From assembly GCA_007116195.1 (NCBI GenBank), contig SKIX01000078.1, forward strand, positions 1 to 5,847: 5,847 nt of DNA. Reading direction: 5' to 3'. Shown piece after piece: positions 5,246 through 5,847 of this stretch (positions are counted from its first letter, which is position 1; each line of letters begins with the position of its first letter). The DNA comes from Marinospirillum sp. Its GTDB lineage: Bacteria > Pseudomonadota > Gammaproteobacteria > Pseudomonadales > Halomonadaceae. Below the pieces are notes generated by a model, which was given only the letters and a program-made list of their open reading frames with translations, had not been told where the DNA came from and did not search any database. The translations under genes were made by a program, and so were the position numbers.

Positions 5246-5847
5246 ATGACCATTCAGCGGTTGTTGCTTAACAATTTTCGTAATTTGCACTCTGCTGAAT
5301 TACATCCTTCAGCCGGTTTAAATATTATCTGTGGCAAGAATGCCAGTGGTAAAACCTCTCTGCTTGAAGCCATTCACTTATTAAGTCTAGCCCGTTCCTT
5401 TCGTAGCAAACGCCTAGCCCAACTGATCGAGCATGATCAGTTGGCATTTACTGTTTTTGCTCAACTGCTTGACTGCCAGGGTTACTCTCTTTCCTTAGCA
5501 ATACAGCGCCAAGCCTCCAAGGATGAAACTGAAATTCAGTTAAATGGACGCCGCCCCAGTCACCTGGTTGAGTTGACATCCCAATTACCCCTGCAGTTGA
5601 TTAACCCCGATGCTTTTCGGTTGCTGGAAGGTAGCCCTAAAGAAAGACGTCAGTTTTTGGATTGGGGAGTGTTTCACGTGGAACCTAGCTTTATCCATGT
5701 TTGGCAACGTTTCCGCAGAGCTTTAAAACAACGCAACAGCCTGCTAAGGCATGGTAGAATTGACCCTTTGCAGTTAAGCCTCTGGGAGCAGGAGTTAGCC
5801 GTAACGGGTGAGCAGGTTACTCGCTTTAGGCAGGCCTACTTGAAGCA
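5246..5847 (+). CDS. recF: DNA replication and repair protein RecF (3' end outside window)
   Basis: RecF is an SMC-like ATPase that, with RecO and RecR, loads RecA at single-strand gaps and stalled forks. The 200 codons present cover a little over half of the usual length of about 360. The reading frame starts MTIQRLLLNNFRNL and shows Walker A GKNASGKT (30-37, Lys36). It continues with LARSFRSKRLAQLI, LINPDAFRLLEGSPKERRQF, LDWGVFHVEP (139-148 region) and LKQRNSLLR, all typical of RecF. The ABC signature and Walker B lie beyond the edge. The start is six bases after the dnaN stop with no evident Shine-Dalgarno, so translation is probably coupled to dnaN. The gene contains a parS-like site (5670-5685) and a 10-pair inverted repeat (5419-5444). 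Confidence 0.97.
   Translation, partial: MTIQRLLLNNFRNLHSAELHPSAGLNIICGKNASGKTSLLEAIHLLSLARSFRSKRLAQLIEHDQLAFTVFAQLLDCQGYSLSLAIQRQASKDETEIQLNGRRPSHLVELTSQLPLQLINPDAFRLLEGSPKERRQFLDWGVFHVEPSFIHVWQRFRRALKQRNSLLRHGRIDPLQLSLWEQELAVTGEQVTRFRQAYLK
5419..5444. repeat. Perfect 10-bp inverted repeat inside recF
   Basis: CCAACTGATC (5419-5428) and GATCAGTTGG (5435-5444) are exact reverse complements around a six-base loop. Each arm contains a GATC. The RNA could form a strong hairpin about 170 bases into recF. No U-tract follows, so it is not a classical terminator. It may be chance within coding sequence. Confidence 0.5.
5670..5685. promoter_or_regulatory. parS: parS-like ParB-binding site inside recF
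   Basis: TGTTTCACGTGGAACC matches 14 of 16 bases of the classical parS TGTTTCACGTGAAACA, and 15 of 16 of the broader TGTTYCACGTGRAACA. parS sites cluster near origins and nucleate ParB for chromosome segregation; this one is about 3 kb from oriC. It encodes VFHVEP, a conserved RecF segment, so protein constraint explains part of the match. It is the only CACGTG-centred site seen in the window. Confidence 0.55.

Noticed and set aside
1..5847. Novel defence, mobile or CRISPR system
   Set aside because: All coding space is explained by six conserved housekeeping genes, and no direct-repeat array, transposase or integrase was seen.

Overview
This window holds the replication origin of a gammaproteobacterial chromosome and the conserved gene block on both sides of it. 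RpmH, RnpA, YidC, DnaA, DnaN and RecF all read as gammaproteobacterial proteins. The DnaA N-terminus and domain I look closest to Pseudomonas, Oceanospirillum and Marinospirillum-type sequences. The moderate base composition suggests a marine or halophilic Oceanospirillales/Pseudomonadales-like organism, but that placement is by eye and uncertain below class level.

Layout: on the minus strand, reading leftward from the origin, are rpmH (2133-1999), rnpA (1983-1588) and yidC (1583 to beyond the left edge; about 30 C-terminal residues missing). On the plus strand, reading rightward, are dnaA (GTG start at 2634, to 4115), dnaN (4130-5239) and recF (5246 to beyond the right edge). The roughly 500-base gap between the divergent operons is oriC. 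It has five exact TTATNCACA DnaA boxes and several one-mismatch boxes. It also has an AT-rich unwinding element carrying seven uninterrupted trinucleotide units, a probable rpmH promoter and a probable dnaA promoter.

The genes form two functional sets. DnaA opens the origin, DnaN clamps the polymerase and RecF loads RecA at gaps. On the other side, RpmH is ribosomal protein L34, RnpA is the RNase P protein that matures tRNAs, and YidC inserts membrane proteins.

No new defence or mobile system is visible; this is core chromosome. The points worth a second look are: a parS-like ParB site inside recF; a DnaA-trio-like array whose spacing to the first exact DnaA box matches E. coli DUE-R1; the lack of yidD between rnpA and yidC; the absence of GATC sites from the origin; and hairpins in the rpmH leader, at the rpmH stop and in recF.
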